This document shows positions 1 to 7,881 of a DNA stretch of 40,077 nt, piece by piece. Each line of letters opens with the position of its first letter. The stretch's first letter is position 1. The DNA lies in NCBI GenBank assembly GCA_045617825.1, contig JAZLJI010000062.1, positions 1-40,077 on the forward strand. The letters run 5' to 3'. The position numbers and the translations under genes were made by a program. The notes below the pieces were generated by a model. It ran no database searches, was not told the origin of the DNA, and was given only the letters and a program-made list of their open reading frames with translations. Source of the stretch: UBA6987 sp045617825. Its GTDB lineage: Bacteria > Bacillota > Clostridia > Lachnospirales > Lachnospiraceae.

Positions 1-76
1 CGTCTGAAGACGACATAATAGCTTTACCCTGTTGCAGCAAAACGCCCGGATCTGTATTATACTTACGGTTGTTCAT
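1..76 (-). CDS. Transposase-like protein, N-terminal fragment (runs off left edge)
   Basis: Only the first 25 codons are visible. On the minus strand an ATG at 76 follows a GGAGG site about 7 nt upstream and a full promoter at 98-126. The peptide starts MNNRKYNTDPGVLLQQGKAI. I associate this kind of start with helix-turn-helix transposases of the IS630 type, but that is recalled similarity and 25 residues cannot prove it. The context fits, because the neighbouring macrodomain gene on the plus strand has lost its 5' end exactly where this unit begins. It could also be an unrelated regulator. Confidence 0.4.
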   Translation of the reverse strand, partial: MNNRKYNTDPGVLLQQGKAIMSSSD

Positions 77-97
77 ATGTGATATCCTCCAAGAAAG

Positions 98-126
98 AGT
101 ATACCACATATGCGTTAATATTTCAA
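98..126 (-). promoter_or_regulatory. Promoter of the left-edge gene
   Basis: Reading the minus strand, TTGAAA (121-126) and TATACT (98-103) are separated by exactly 17 bp. The transcript would start about 15 nt before the GGAGG site of the left-edge gene. Since this promoter belongs to that unit, its end must lie between about 126 and the start of the truncated gene at 142. Confidence 0.6.
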
Positions 127-141
127 AGTAAATTTAATTAA

Positions 142-621
142 GTCGTTCACTATAACTACGCCAGCAACGATGCGCGTCACACTGACGCGTGTATTTATAC
201 TCCCGGCGTGATTATCTGCAAAACCGACGAGTCCGTCCCGAAGAGACTGGATGAAAAGGATTTCGTTACGGTCGACGTCATAAGCTGCGCGGCACCAAAT
301 CTGCGGCGGGTCACCTCAAACGTGTACAATCCTGAGTCCGGCTCGGCAGTACAGATATCCGATGCGGATCAGTTCATGCTCCATTATAAGCGGGCAAGAC
401 ATATCCTTACGATCGCTGCTGCCAACCATGTTGACTGTCTGGTTCTCGGAGCATTCGGCTGCGGAGCTTTTGAAAACGATCCGACACTTGTCGCTAAAGC
501 GTATTCGAATGTTATCAGGGAATTCAACGAATACTTTGATCAGATCCAGTTTGCCATCTATTGCGGAAGGGGCAGCACCGCAAATTATGACGCCTTCAAA
601 GAGGTATTCGGGATTTTCTGA
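142..621 (+). pseudogene. TIGR02452 / microbial PARG-like macrodomain protein, 5'-truncated
   Basis: The frame is open from 142 (after a stop at 139) to 621. Family-like sequence begins well before the first usable start, a GTG at 208: the segment DACIYTPGVIICKTDE and the following DVISCAAPNLR are typical of the middle of TIGR02452 proteins, which are related to poly(ADP-ribose) glycohydrolases. The C-terminal core is intact: a VLGAFGCGAFENDP segment (about residues 79-92 from the GTG) that would form the ADP-ribose loop, then an FAIYC strand and an NYDAF segment. Family members are about twice this length, so the N-terminal half is gone. No ribosome site precedes 208. I read this as a remnant cut by the mobile element at the left edge. 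The family assignment is good; loss of function is inferred. Confidence 0.75.
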
Positions 622-787
622 CCGAGCGCGATCGAATAGGCGAAGGATCTGATGACTGTAACGGATATCGTTGACGTTTACGCTTAACGCTCCCAAGATC
701 AGCCTGACTCTTGAAAATCCCTCATCAAGAAGCGTCAAACGCTTCATCTCCGTCAATAAGTCGGCAAGTGAGGCCCGGGCAGCGCGA

Positions 788-1783
788 TTACCGCGCTGCT
801 GACCTCAGAATGGTTTCCCAAATAATGCTTTGCGCTTCCTTGGCTTCCGGCGCGGGGATGATCGGATAACAATGGATCATGTTCTCCCCGACTGTCAGTC
901 TGCAGTCAACCCCTGCCGCCGCTAGCTTTTCGGCAAGAAGCATGCTGTCCGGATACAGGATCTCCCAAGTGCCCGTGAAGAGCGTTACACGGCAAAGCCC
1001 GGAAAGGTCCCCGAACAACGGACTTACAAGCGGATCCTTGATATCAAGATCTCCGGCCCACACTTCTGCGATATGTCGGCAGCCCGGTATGCCGAGCATG
1101 GGATCCTTGTCAAGATATGCCTCCATGTCTGCATTTTCCATGGACAGATCCGTCCAGGGAGAGATGAGGATGAGCTCCTCCGGGCCGCGCAGACCTTCCT
1201 TCTTCAGAAGCTCCGCCATTCCCAAAGCCATACCGCCGCCGGCGGAGTCGCCCATGAAAACGACCTTTCCGCAGGTGTTTTTCTCAATATAGTCAAGATA
1301 GTACGCCTTGCAGGCCTCGTATGACTCGCTGCAGGTATATACCGGCGCTTTGGGATAGACCATCAGGACCACCTCGGCGCCGGTTTCCTTTGCCGTGCGG
1401 GCGGACATGGTCAGCTGCTGATTATTCGGCTGATTCACATAGGCTCCGCCGTGGAAATAGAATATCGTCTGCGCCGGGCTCTCTTGGTCGTTATAAATGA
1501 AGGCCTGAAAAGTACCCTCGCTTTCCTCCCTGACGCTGATCCCGAACTTGGCTTTCGGCAGCTCAACGGGCTTGCGGTTCAGCTCATCCTTCTCCTTCAG
1601 GAACTCGTCACATACGTCGACGTAGGTGAATTTGTCGCTTCTGTGAGTCGCGAGAAGCACGGCGTCCACAACACCGGCCATAAAAGAGCGGTGCTGGATG
1701 ACCCTGCAGTAAAAAAGAAATCCGCCGGCAAATGCAAGCACTGCAGCCAATATAATCGTTACGATCTTAAAAAAGCCTTTCAT
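788..1783 (-). CDS. Membrane-anchored alpha/beta hydrolase (HSL-family esterase)
   Basis: A 331-residue protein with an N-terminal membrane segment (residues about 5-26) followed by an Abhydrolase_3 domain. It has the family IV oxyanion-hole motif HGGAY (111-115), the nucleophile elbow GDSAGGG with Ser180, and a C-terminal His304. The acid position in the usual G-x-x-D-x-L context appears to be Glu274 (TWEILYPDS). It probably hydrolyses short-chain esters at the cell surface or membrane; the substrate is unknown. The ATG at 1783 is preferred over the upstream one at 1849 because GGAGGTG lies 7 nt before it and the predicted transcript starts only a few bases before 1849. It stands alone, with its own promoter at 1861-1888. 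The fold call is firm, the role is not. Confidence 0.88.
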   Translation of the reverse strand: MKGFFKIVTIILAAVLAFAGGFLFYCRVIQHRSFMAGVVDAVLLATHRSDKFTYVDVCDEFLKEKDELNRKPVELPKAKFGISVREESEGTFQAFIYNDQESPAQTIFYFHGGAYVNQPNNQQLTMSARTAKETGAEVVLMVYPKAPVYTCSESYEACKAYYLDYIEKNTCGKVVFMGDSAGGGMALGMAELLKKEGLRGPEELILISPWTDLSMENADMEAYLDKDPMLGIPGCRHIAEVWAGDLDIKDPLVSPLFGDLSGLCRVTLFTGTWEILYPDSMLLAEKLAAAGVDCRLTVGENMIHCYPIIPAPEAKEAQSIIWETILRSAAR

Positions 1784-1860
1784 TGTAACACCTCCGATCA
1801 TCAGATCTCTGCATTCTGTCTGTTGCGGGGGGCGAAAACGGATCAGCACCCTTTAGTATT

Positions 1861-1888
1861 AGTATAAGGGCAAAAAGCCGAAAGTCAA
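1861..1888 (-). promoter_or_regulatory. Promoter of the alpha/beta hydrolase gene
   Basis: Minus strand TTGACT (1883-1888) and TATACT (1861-1866) with a 16-bp spacer. A start site near 1854 gives a leader of roughly 70 nt to the ATG at 1783. Confidence 0.7.
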
Positions 1889-2047
1889 TGAATTAAGTGA
1901 AGATATACGCCCCGGCAAATGCCTGGGCCTTAAGGCCCTTTGCGTTTCATCAAGCGTGGTCCGGCTGCTGCGCACAGGCAAAGGCTCATATCCTGCTTAC
2001 TCGATCTTCTCCCGGGCGCTCCGATAAGGAATAATATTCGGCAGATT
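1889..2047. other. Gene-free stretch
   Basis: No coding frame with a ribosome site is visible. The one structured item is a perfect 14-bp palindrome at 1925-1938 (GGGCCTTAAGGCCC) with no T-tract on either side, so it is not a clear terminator. Confidence 0.5.
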
Positions 2048-2078
2048 TATAGACAATTATCAAATTATTGTCTATAAT
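2048..2078 (+). promoter_or_regulatory. Promoter overlapped by a 10-bp inverted repeat (putative operator)
   Basis: TAGACA (2050-2055) and a perfect TATAAT (2073-2078) are spaced by 17 bp. A perfect inverted repeat, TATAGACAAT at 2048-2057 and ATTGTCTATA at 2067-2076, covers both hexamers. A dimeric repressor bound there would block polymerase; the regulator is unknown. Transcription would give a leader of about 190 nt to the DUF6273 gene at 2277. Confidence 0.6.
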
Positions 2079-2276
2079 ATCCGAATACGCTGATAATGAG
2101 AGCTTCCTGGATTTCTGTGAAGTCATCAAGGCCTAAACATAAGCATTCCCCGGAATACTTCGACGCGGTTCCGCCGGGATGCGCAAATGCCGGCCATACC
2201 GCTTATTATCAGTACAGAGAGTGCAAGACACCAACGCCGAAAAAGCGATTGGACAATACCAATAAGGAGGCCTTAC

Positions 2277-3578
2277 ATGGGACTGAAGAAAGATATCGGG
2301 AAGGGTATGCTGAAAGGAACTGCGGGAATTGACCCTTCTGACAAATACCGGAATACGCATATCGCATACTGCTCCGGGCCGGATTTTCCCCAAATGAAGC
2401 TATCGGCTGTTTACCGCTCCGAGACGGGTGAACCTTCCGCGCTTCCGGAGATCGAGGCACTCGTTATTTATAATGGCTCTCAGGAATATTTTGTCAAAAA
2501 AGATGATATTGCCCGGATAAAAGTCTGCATCGCATTACAAGCCTGGTTCAAGTTCGTGATGTGGTTCAAGGATGGGAAAAGCGTTATTTGCACAATGACA
2601 AATCCGGTATCTGCAGGCCAGGGAGATCAATTGGGGAGCCAAAATCCAATGATCGGCCTGCTGGAAGATTGGCTGGGGCCGATGATGTACGAAGATACGG
2701 CTCAATACAGCGTCCCGCTCTATGTACCTTCCGTGCAGCAGCAGGAATTTACCGAAAAGACCCTGCCTGACGCAGCAGAGGCAAGCATTTGCCCCGATGA
2801 TGCTGTCGAGACTGACGGATCTGCAGCAGCGGAGGATGAGACAAACGAAGATATGACCGCTGACCTTCCCTGCGGGGATGCCGATCCGGAAGAAACAGAC
2901 GAATTAAATGACCCCATTACAGAAGCCCCTTCTCAAATACCCCTCATGCCGATTATTGACGATGAGAAAGAGACCGTAAGCTGGGGGCATTATACTCCGG
3001 ACGGCGCTTCCGATGAAAAGCCAGAGGAGATCATATGGAAGGTCCTTGTCAAAGAGGACGAAAAGGCGCTCATAATCAGTCAGAATGCGCTGGATTACCA
3101 GCCCTATAATGCGGAATATGCCAATGTGACGTGGGAATCCTGTACGCTCCGCAATTGGCTGAACAGCACCTTCCTGGAAAATGCCTTCACCGAAGAAGAG
3201 CAGGACTGGATAGTACCGACAAAGATCAAAAATGATGAACGTTCCCGGTTCGGAACGAACGGGGGAAATGATACAGAGGACCGATTGTTCCTGCTAAGCA
3301 CTGAAGAAGTCGACCAATACTTCAGCGGCAATACGGAGAAGCGGTGCGGGATCGCCGACTGCACAAACGAAGCAGAGGAAAACCCTGCCGTAAAACATTT
3401 TTCTGAAGGAGGGGCTGCCTGCTGGTGGTGGCTTCGTACACCCGGCCTGGCCGGCGATCGAGCCGCGTATGTCAGCCATGAGGGCTTCGTCCGAGATCAG
3501 GGCTTGCTTGTCAGTGATATTGCTAATGGCGTTCGCCCTGCTATGTGGATCAGACTGTCCGATATGCCTATAGTTTGA
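2277..3578 (+). CDS. DUF6273-domain protein with acidic linker
   Basis: 433 residues, starting at the ATG 6 nt after AAGGAGG; upstream in-frame codons lack a ribosome site. Three parts are visible. A folded N-terminal region (about 1-150) begins MGLKKDIGKG and has no signal peptide. A low-complexity Glu/Asp/Thr/Pro linker spans about 160-245. The C-terminal DUF6273 domain (about 245-430) carries the hallmark WESCTLRNWLNSTF, a FLLS segment, WWLRTPG and a final GVRPAMWI. DUF6273 is common in clostridial surface and cytoplasmic proteins and resembles sulfatase-modifying/C-type-lectin-like folds; its function is not established. No secretion signal means it is probably cytoplasmic. It ends at the shared terminator at 3624-3656. 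Confidence 0.85.
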   Translation: MGLKKDIGKGMLKGTAGIDPSDKYRNTHIAYCSGPDFPQMKLSAVYRSETGEPSALPEIEALVIYNGSQEYFVKKDDIARIKVCIALQAWFKFVMWFKDGKSVICTMTNPVSAGQGDQLGSQNPMIGLLEDWLGPMMYEDTAQYSVPLYVPSVQQQEFTEKTLPDAAEASICPDDAVETDGSAAAEDETNEDMTADLPCGDADPEETDELNDPITEAPSQIPLMPIIDDEKETVSWGHYTPDGASDEKPEEIIWKVLVKEDEKALIISQNALDYQPYNAEYANVTWESCTLRNWLNSTFLENAFTEEEQDWIVPTKIKNDERSRFGTNGGNDTEDRLFLLSTEEVDQYFSGNTEKRCGIADCTNEAEENPAVKHFSEGGAACWWWLRTPGLAGDRAAYVSHEGFVRDQGLLVSDIANGVRPAMWIRLSDMPIV

Positions 3579-3623
3579 TGGTAAGATCCCCTTTTGATAA
3601 AAAAGCTCTGAAAAGTGATGAAT

Positions 3624-3656
3624 AAAAATGGCGGTGGTAAATCCACCGCCATTTTT
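3624..3656. terminator. Bidirectional intrinsic terminator
   Basis: A perfect 14-bp stem, AAAAATGGCGGTGG with its complement, has a 5-nt loop (3638-3642) and is flanked by A and T runs. It serves the converging genes ending at 3578 (+) and 3678 (-). Confidence 0.92.
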
Positions 3657-3677
3657 ATGGCTTTTATATGCCGCAGA

Positions 3678-5213
3678 TCACGGATTGCAGTTCTTGCACG
3701 GATCATAGCCGCGGCTGATGACCTCTTCCCGCGTCCCGTGAAAATCGATCCGGTTTTCGGCCTTGATCCGCTTCGCGCTGGAGCAGCCCGGAAAATGGAA
3801 CTTATGCGTGTTCGCATTGAGCACGTAGTCCCGCTCTGCGCCCCGCGCGGGGGCATCGGTTTCCTTGCTTGCCGCGGTGGTTTCCTTCTGCGTTTCCGGC
3901 GTACGCGGCGCGGTCGGCGCCTGCGTTTCCGCCTCAGTGTGGACCGGTGCGGTCGGCGCCTGCGTTTCCGGCTCGGTACCGTCGGTCTCCGGTATCGGCT
4001 CGGGGTTCCTGTCGATCGGCGTTTCCGGCTCGGTCTCTTCTGAAGGCGGGACAACGATGACCTGCTCGGGGGCCTTGAGCGTATCCGCATCGGGGTTTTT
4101 CTCGACCGTCACCAGGACCTGATGACCGTCGCTCGTGCACAGGATATCGCCCTGCAGATCCGTACGATAAACGGCGGCCTCCGCGTCACGCAGGCGGCTT
4201 AAGGTATTGTCGTGCGGATGCCCGTAAGGATTTCCCGTACCGGCGGAGATGACCGCGATATCCGGCATGACCTCCCGCAGGAAGGGATACGTTGTAGAGT
4301 CGGAACTGCCGTGATGCCCGACCTTCAGCACGGTCGACTTCAGATCCGCCGCGTATTTTGAACCGAGTATCGCCTGTTCGGCTTCCCGCTCAATATCGCC
4401 GACAAACAAAAAGGAAGTCTCGCCGTAAGTTATCCTGAGAACGATAGACTTATTGTTCACGCCTTCCGCGCTATTGACGGCAAGGATATTTACCGAGGCG
4501 CTGCCGAGCTCGAAATGATCTCCGACGACCGGAAGCTTGATGCCGCCGCCGTTTTTGGCGGCATATTCCTTAAAATCCTCAAAGCCCTTGCTGTCGTATG
4601 ACCAGTAGGGGCAGAGAACCAGGTCCGCGGACGCGAAGTTCAAAGCGCCGGAGAGCCCGCCGACGTGATCCGTATGGGGATGAGAGCATACCAGCAGATC
4701 CAGCTTCTCTGCACCGTAGGACCGCAGGACCGAATAGATGAGACTGGAATTTGACTTATCACCGCCGTCGATCAGCATATAGTGACCGTCGCATTGAACC
4801 AGAGCAGCGTCTCCCTGGCCGACGTCCAGGAACTTCACCCAGAAAGAAGAGCTGACTTCGGGGGCGTCCGGCTCCGTTGTCACGGCGAGCGACGTGTCCG
4901 CTTCCGACATCTGCGCCTCGGCCGTCTCTGCCGGTCCCGGCACGATGGTGGGCGCGGACGTCGACTCTGCGGACAGGGACTCATGGGTCGGCACCGTTTC
5001 AAGATCGGTCCCGGCGCCTTCGGGAGCGGTACCGGGATCCGCGGCCTGCTTTTCCGTGCCTGCTGCGCTTTCCTCAGCGACGGAGCCTATTGTCTCTGCG
5101 GCTTTGGTAAACTCAGAGAGCTTGCCGCCCGCGAGCTCCGAGAGGCCGCAGGAGGATAAAATCATGCATATGACAAGAAAAAGTGCGGCAAATCTTATTC
5201 TGTGAATCTTCAC
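3678..5213 (-). CDS. Secreted lipoprotein, ComEC/Rec2-like metallo-beta-lactamase fold with C-terminal Cys-rich module
   Basis: 511 residues. The N-terminus is a lipoprotein signal with lipobox LSSC (19-22), then an Ala/Glu/Thr-rich stalk (about 35-120). The metallo-hydrolase domain (about 123-370) has DVGQGDA, SHPHTDHVGG (177-186), GDI (272-274) and GHHGS (299-303), the pattern of the DNA-hydrolase-like domain of competence protein ComEC. A Pro/Glu/Thr linker with a repeated ETQAPTAP motif (417-436) leads to a C-terminal module (about 462-511) with His473, Cys477, Cys506 and Cys509, like the small Ada-type metal-binding tail found on clostridial nucleases. It probably acts outside the cell on a phosphodiester substrate, possibly DNA; ComEC transmembrane parts are absent. 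The start is a GTG, 7 nt after GGAGG. Confidence 0.87.
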   Translation of the reverse strand: MKIHRIRFAALFLVICMILSSCGLSELAGGKLSEFTKAAETIGSVAEESAAGTEKQAADPGTAPEGAGTDLETVPTHESLSAESTSAPTIVPGPAETAEAQMSEADTSLAVTTEPDAPEVSSSFWVKFLDVGQGDAALVQCDGHYMLIDGGDKSNSSLIYSVLRSYGAEKLDLLVCSHPHTDHVGGLSGALNFASADLVLCPYWSYDSKGFEDFKEYAAKNGGGIKLPVVGDHFELGSASVNILAVNSAEGVNNKSIVLRITYGETSFLFVGDIEREAEQAILGSKYAADLKSTVLKVGHHGSSDSTTYPFLREVMPDIAVISAGTGNPYGHPHDNTLSRLRDAEAAVYRTDLQGDILCTSDGHQVLVTVEKNPDADTLKAPEQVIVVPPSEETEPETPIDRNPEPIPETDGTEPETQAPTAPVHTEAETQAPTAPRTPETQKETTAASKETDAPARGAERDYVLNANTHKFHFPGCSSAKRIKAENRIDFHGTREEVISRGYDPCKNCNP

Positions 5214-5293
5214 GTCTTTTCCTCCTTTGCCTTATACAAAACGAAGCATTTTCAGGTATGCTTTATGGATTTTATAAAACAGCTTTCCTTTGC

Positions 5294-5321
5294 ATTATAG
5301 CAAACGTCGGTAATAAAGCAA
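5294..5321 (-). promoter_or_regulatory. Promoter of the secreted metallo-hydrolase gene
   Basis: Minus strand TTGCTT (5316-5321), 16-bp spacer, TATAAT (5294-5299). The leader to the GTG start is about 75 nt. Confidence 0.65.
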
Positions 5322-5399
5322 AGGCGGAATAAGCAAAAATTCCGCGGTATGCATAGTGAGTCAAACGAAACATACCGGTTTCACTCTTTGATGTATCGC

Positions 5400-5428
5400 T
5401 TGACAACTCAGTCAGCCGGACATATCAT
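5400..5428 (+). promoter_or_regulatory. Candidate promoter upstream of the 5674 gene
   Basis: TTGACA (5400-5405) and TATCAT (5423-5428) are 17 bp apart. It is the only good plus-strand promoter between 5322 and 5674, so the leader would be long, about 240 nt. Confidence 0.5.
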
Positions 5429-5673
5429 CATATTATATCATTAAAGGATAAATTTTTTACAGTAACAGACCTGACGTATCCGGAGCCCCGACTGCTTACA
5501 TCACGGTCCCGCTCTGCGTGCGCAGAAAGGTGAAAAAGCTTCCGAAAGAAAAGCCTTATCGTTCAAAACGCAGACGGCGAGGAACTTCTCAGGAAGACGG
5601 CAAAAAGGCTGCCGTGCTTATCAAGGCCTGATATCCGAGCTGAGTTATCGTTCTTGGGAGAGGAGAACTGAGA
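5429..5673. other. Long leader or gene-free stretch
   Basis: Open frames of up to about 40 codons exist but none has a convincing ribosome site. A short stem, CTGCG/CGCAG, lies near 5515-5526. I recognise no riboswitch. Confidence 0.35.
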
Positions 5674-6315
5674 ATGTACTATAAGCTTTTTATTTTGAAA
5701 AACGAGGAACTGTATTGCCGCTTTGCGCCGGAAAGACCATTCCCTATCAATCAGGAGCAGAATGACACCTCAGGTCATGGTTTCTACTTCGCCACATTGG
5801 AACACATCCTTGACTTTATGGACGAACAGCGTTTTGTTGTTTGTGATGTCATTGCAAATGATGTTGTCAACGAGAGCTCACCCGACTATGAAAAACAAGA
5901 GGTTTTTTGCAAGGCGATTTGCTGTTCCAATCCCCGTTTGATCTATTCTCCGTCATTCCTTAAAGAATTAACAGCTGCTAAGTCTGATCACATCTGGTGG
6001 ATGATGAATTCGGAGGATTTTTTGATCAAAATTATTGCGAATTGCCATTGCGGCAAATGCTATAACACCTCCTTGGACTATGCTCCGGAAGAGTCGCTTC
6101 GCATTCTTCTGTTGGACGAGTATTACGATTCAGCTTTTTCGAATTACAATCGGCGAAAGGCCTATAACTATCAGCGAATTTTCTCCGAGGCAAAAAAAGC
6201 TAACGCTGATCGCAGGACAAAGGAGGTTATTGTTACAGCGTGGCACATAAATGCCCCGTGTATAAGAAGCCGGGTGGCCCGATTCTTTTTGCGACTTCAA
6301 AAAGTATTTTCATGA
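5674..6315 (+). CDS. Protein of unknown function, 213 aa
   Basis: The ATG follows GGGAGAGGAG by about 7 nt. I do not recognise the family. The product has no signal peptide or membrane segment and is rich in Phe, Tyr and Cys. Visible marks are HGFYFATLEHILDFMDEQ (about 35-52) followed by a hydrophobic VVCDVIA strand, a clustered CHCGKC at 124-129 that could bind metal, and a basic C-terminus (VARFFLRLQKVF). The GFYFA...H...F layout loosely recalls ADP-ribosyltransferase-like or DUF7666-like proteins, which I offer only as something to test. The coding DNA is visibly more AT-rich than the neighbouring genes, with many TTT/ATT/AAA codons, a hint of recent acquisition. It converges on the regulator at 6334. 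Confidence 0.65.
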   Translation: MYYKLFILKNEELYCRFAPERPFPINQEQNDTSGHGFYFATLEHILDFMDEQRFVVCDVIANDVVNESSPDYEKQEVFCKAICCSNPRLIYSPSFLKELTAAKSDHIWWMMNSEDFLIKIIANCHCGKCYNTSLDYAPEESLRILLLDEYYDSAFSNYNRRKAYNYQRIFSEAKKANADRRTKEVIVTAWHINAPCIRSRVARFFLRLQKVFS

Positions 6316-6333
6316 TCGTTTCTGAGAGCAATG

Positions 6334-6561
6334 TCAGGGGCGATCCGCGTCGCTCTCGGCACTGTATTCCAAAATATCGCCCGGCTGACAATTCAGCGCC
6401 TCGCAGATCGCGGCCAGCGTGGAAAAACGGATCGCGCTGATCTTTCCCGTCTTCATTTTCGACAAATTGACGTTGGCAACGCCGACTCTCTCCGAAAGCT
6501 CCTTCAGACTCATTTTCCGGTCCGCCATTACGCGGTCAAGCCGAAGCACGATTTTCCCCAT
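6334..6561 (-). CDS. XRE-family transcriptional regulator (YozG-like)
   Basis: A 75-residue protein that is almost only a Cro/C1-type HTH: MSLKELSERVGVANVNLSKM forms the first helices and RFSTLAAICEALNCQPGDIL the characteristic end. It is the second gene of a two-gene operon and starts 9 bp after the DUF2975 gene, with its GAGGTG site overlapping the upstream stop. This HTH type is regularly paired with DUF2975 membrane proteins in Bacillota. It very likely represses its own operon through the palindrome at 7210-7226; this is inference from context. Confidence 0.9.
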   Translation of the reverse strand: MGKIVLRLDRVMADRKMSLKELSERVGVANVNLSKMKTGKISAIRFSTLAAICEALNCQPGDILEYSAESDADRP

Positions 6562-6570
6562 TACGGCACC

Positions 6571-7170
6571 TCACAGGGTCTCGTCGGATTCCTGCTGCTG
6601 GCTCTCGCCGTATTGGAAGCAAAGGGCGAGAAGAAACAGGATCCCGGCGGTGACAACAAAAGACCCATTAAAGGAATAGCTGTGCGAAACGCTCAGAACG
6701 GTTTCCGGATTCAGAAGAATGCTGAGATCAAAGGCGTTCCATAGGGCAATGCTGCAGAAGGCACGGCAGGCCTCAAATACCGCGCCGCCGATCAAGCTGA
6801 TCCATGCGAGCAGCTTCACCCTGGCCGATACGCCGTGCGCAAAGGGCCGGCCCTCCTTCATCGGCTCCAGGATCCCGCGGATCACGCGAAGCAGATACCA
6901 TCCGGCTGCGGCAACGAAGAAGATCGTTGCGAGAGAGAAAACAATGATCTTACGCAAAGCGGGAAAGGCCGGAACGGCATTTTCGGAAAGGTATAACGTC
7001 AGATTTCCCAGCTCGATAAATGACGCGTCCGCGACGAGCTTCTCTCCGACGGCGAAGCAGGAAATGATCATGACCACTGACAACGCGGCTAAGGCGATCA
7101 GGAAGCCCTGAAGGATCCGTAAAATGCGGTCAATGATCCCGGATGATTTGATCAATTTTGAATCGTTCAT
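6571..7170 (-). CDS. DUF2975 integral membrane protein
   Basis: 199 residues with four predicted membrane segments, near residues 15-40, 75-98, 120-140 and 165-185. The loop after segment two has the family-like ILEPMKEGRPF. DUF2975 proteins accompany a small XRE regulator, as here; their molecular role is unknown, but they may sense membrane state and modulate the regulator. The second ATG (7170) lies 8 nt from GGGAGG, whereas the ATG at 7176 is only 2 nt away, so 7170 is chosen. Confidence 0.87.
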   Translation of the reverse strand: MNDSKLIKSSGIIDRILRILQGFLIALAALSVVMIISCFAVGEKLVADASFIELGNLTLYLSENAVPAFPALRKIIVFSLATIFFVAAAGWYLLRVIRGILEPMKEGRPFAHGVSARVKLLAWISLIGGAVFEACRAFCSIALWNAFDLSILLNPETVLSVSHSYSFNGSFVVTAGILFLLALCFQYGESQQQESDETL

Positions 7171-7209
7171 AGTCATTACCTCCCGAAATATAAGTTTATC
7201 GCAAATAAA

Positions 7210-7256
7210 TTAACGACTATCGTTAATAATATGACACACCGCAGGCCTGCTGTCAA
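7210..7256 (-). promoter_or_regulatory. Promoter and palindromic operator of the DUF2975-XRE operon
   Basis: Minus strand TTGACA (7251-7256), 17-bp spacer, CATATT (7228-7233). Just downstream, across the expected start site, lies a perfect palindrome TTAACGA-N3-TCGTTAA (7210-7226). Its position and symmetry suit a small dimeric XRE repressor such as the one encoded by the operon. Confidence 0.7.
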
Positions 7257-7305
7257 GGGGTCCGCGGTTTTTTACGTCATTCGGGGGAGGTAAGAGACGA
7301 CCGCG

Positions 7306-7536
7306 TCAAAACACTCTCGCGAAATTCCCGATGATGGAAAAAAGTCCCGCAATGACGACGAGCGGGATGACGAGCATGCCCAGGCCGATGGCCCCGACCG
7401 CCAGCGTTCCGATCAGCGCATAACCGGCTATGCTGAAGAATACGCCGATCAGTTTTCCGCAGAGCCTCAGGAAAAATCCTGTCAGCTTAAACATGATCAC
7501 CAGTGCCAATACACACAAAATCAACGGAATGATCAT
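7306..7536 (-). CDS. Small two-span membrane protein
   Basis: 76 residues, nearly all hydrophobic, with likely membrane segments at about 2-25 and 35-68 joined by a short basic turn (RLCGKL). An AAAAGGAGG site lies 6 nt before the ATG. I do not recognise a named family; the composition resembles small phage-shock or stress-type membrane proteins, but nothing decides this. It is transcribed alone, in the same direction as the DUF2975 operon. Confidence 0.7.
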   Translation of the reverse strand: MIIPLILCVLALVIMFKLTGFFLRLCGKLIGVFFSIAGYALIGTLAVGAIGLGMLVIPLVVIAGLFSIIGNFARVF

Positions 7537-7718
7537 AGCAGCCTCCTTTTATCGGTTTATAGGTATAGCTTACACCCGCCGGTCTGCGGGATAAAGCCAT
7601 ATCGCAGCAAATTACAGGGGGGTATTTTGCTCCGCCGGGCGGACGTATTTGGCAGGGAGGCGGCAGGAAGTCCTGCGGCTTTGGCGCGGCGGTCCTCTGC
7701 CTATCTACGGGCCGTGGG

Positions 7719-7747
7719 TTGCCCGGCGGGTGGCTTTGTATTATACT
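7719..7747 (+). promoter_or_regulatory. Promoter of the amide-hydrolase operon
   Basis: TTGCCC (7719-7724), 17-bp spacer, TATACT (7742-7747). The leader of about 125 nt contains a perfect 8-bp hairpin with a GGAA loop at 7827-7846. I see no known riboswitch. Confidence 0.6.
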
Positions 7748-7881
7748 GAATACATAGGATCTGCGCGGAGCGCCTGCGGGCAGCTGTGCTCAGCGGCTCA
7801 TCGTACTTAGCAAATCGTGATCTGCACGGCCTGCGGAAGCAGGCCGCGGATCGCGGAAGCTGCATTTGTGAGGGAGCAGGG

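Noticed and set aside
316..756. Minus-strand ORF partly antisense to the PARG-like remnant
   Set aside because: The first 45 codons lie in free DNA and look faintly protein-like, but there is no ribosome site and the remainder is antisense to a recognised family.
1925..1938. GGGCCTTAAGGCCC palindrome as a terminator
   Set aside because: No T-run on either strand and no gene ending nearby, so no function can be assigned.
5519..5632. Short basic ORF in the leader of the 5674 gene
   Set aside because: GTG start without a Shine-Dalgarno sequence, low-complexity Lys/Arg composition, and competing frames are equally open.
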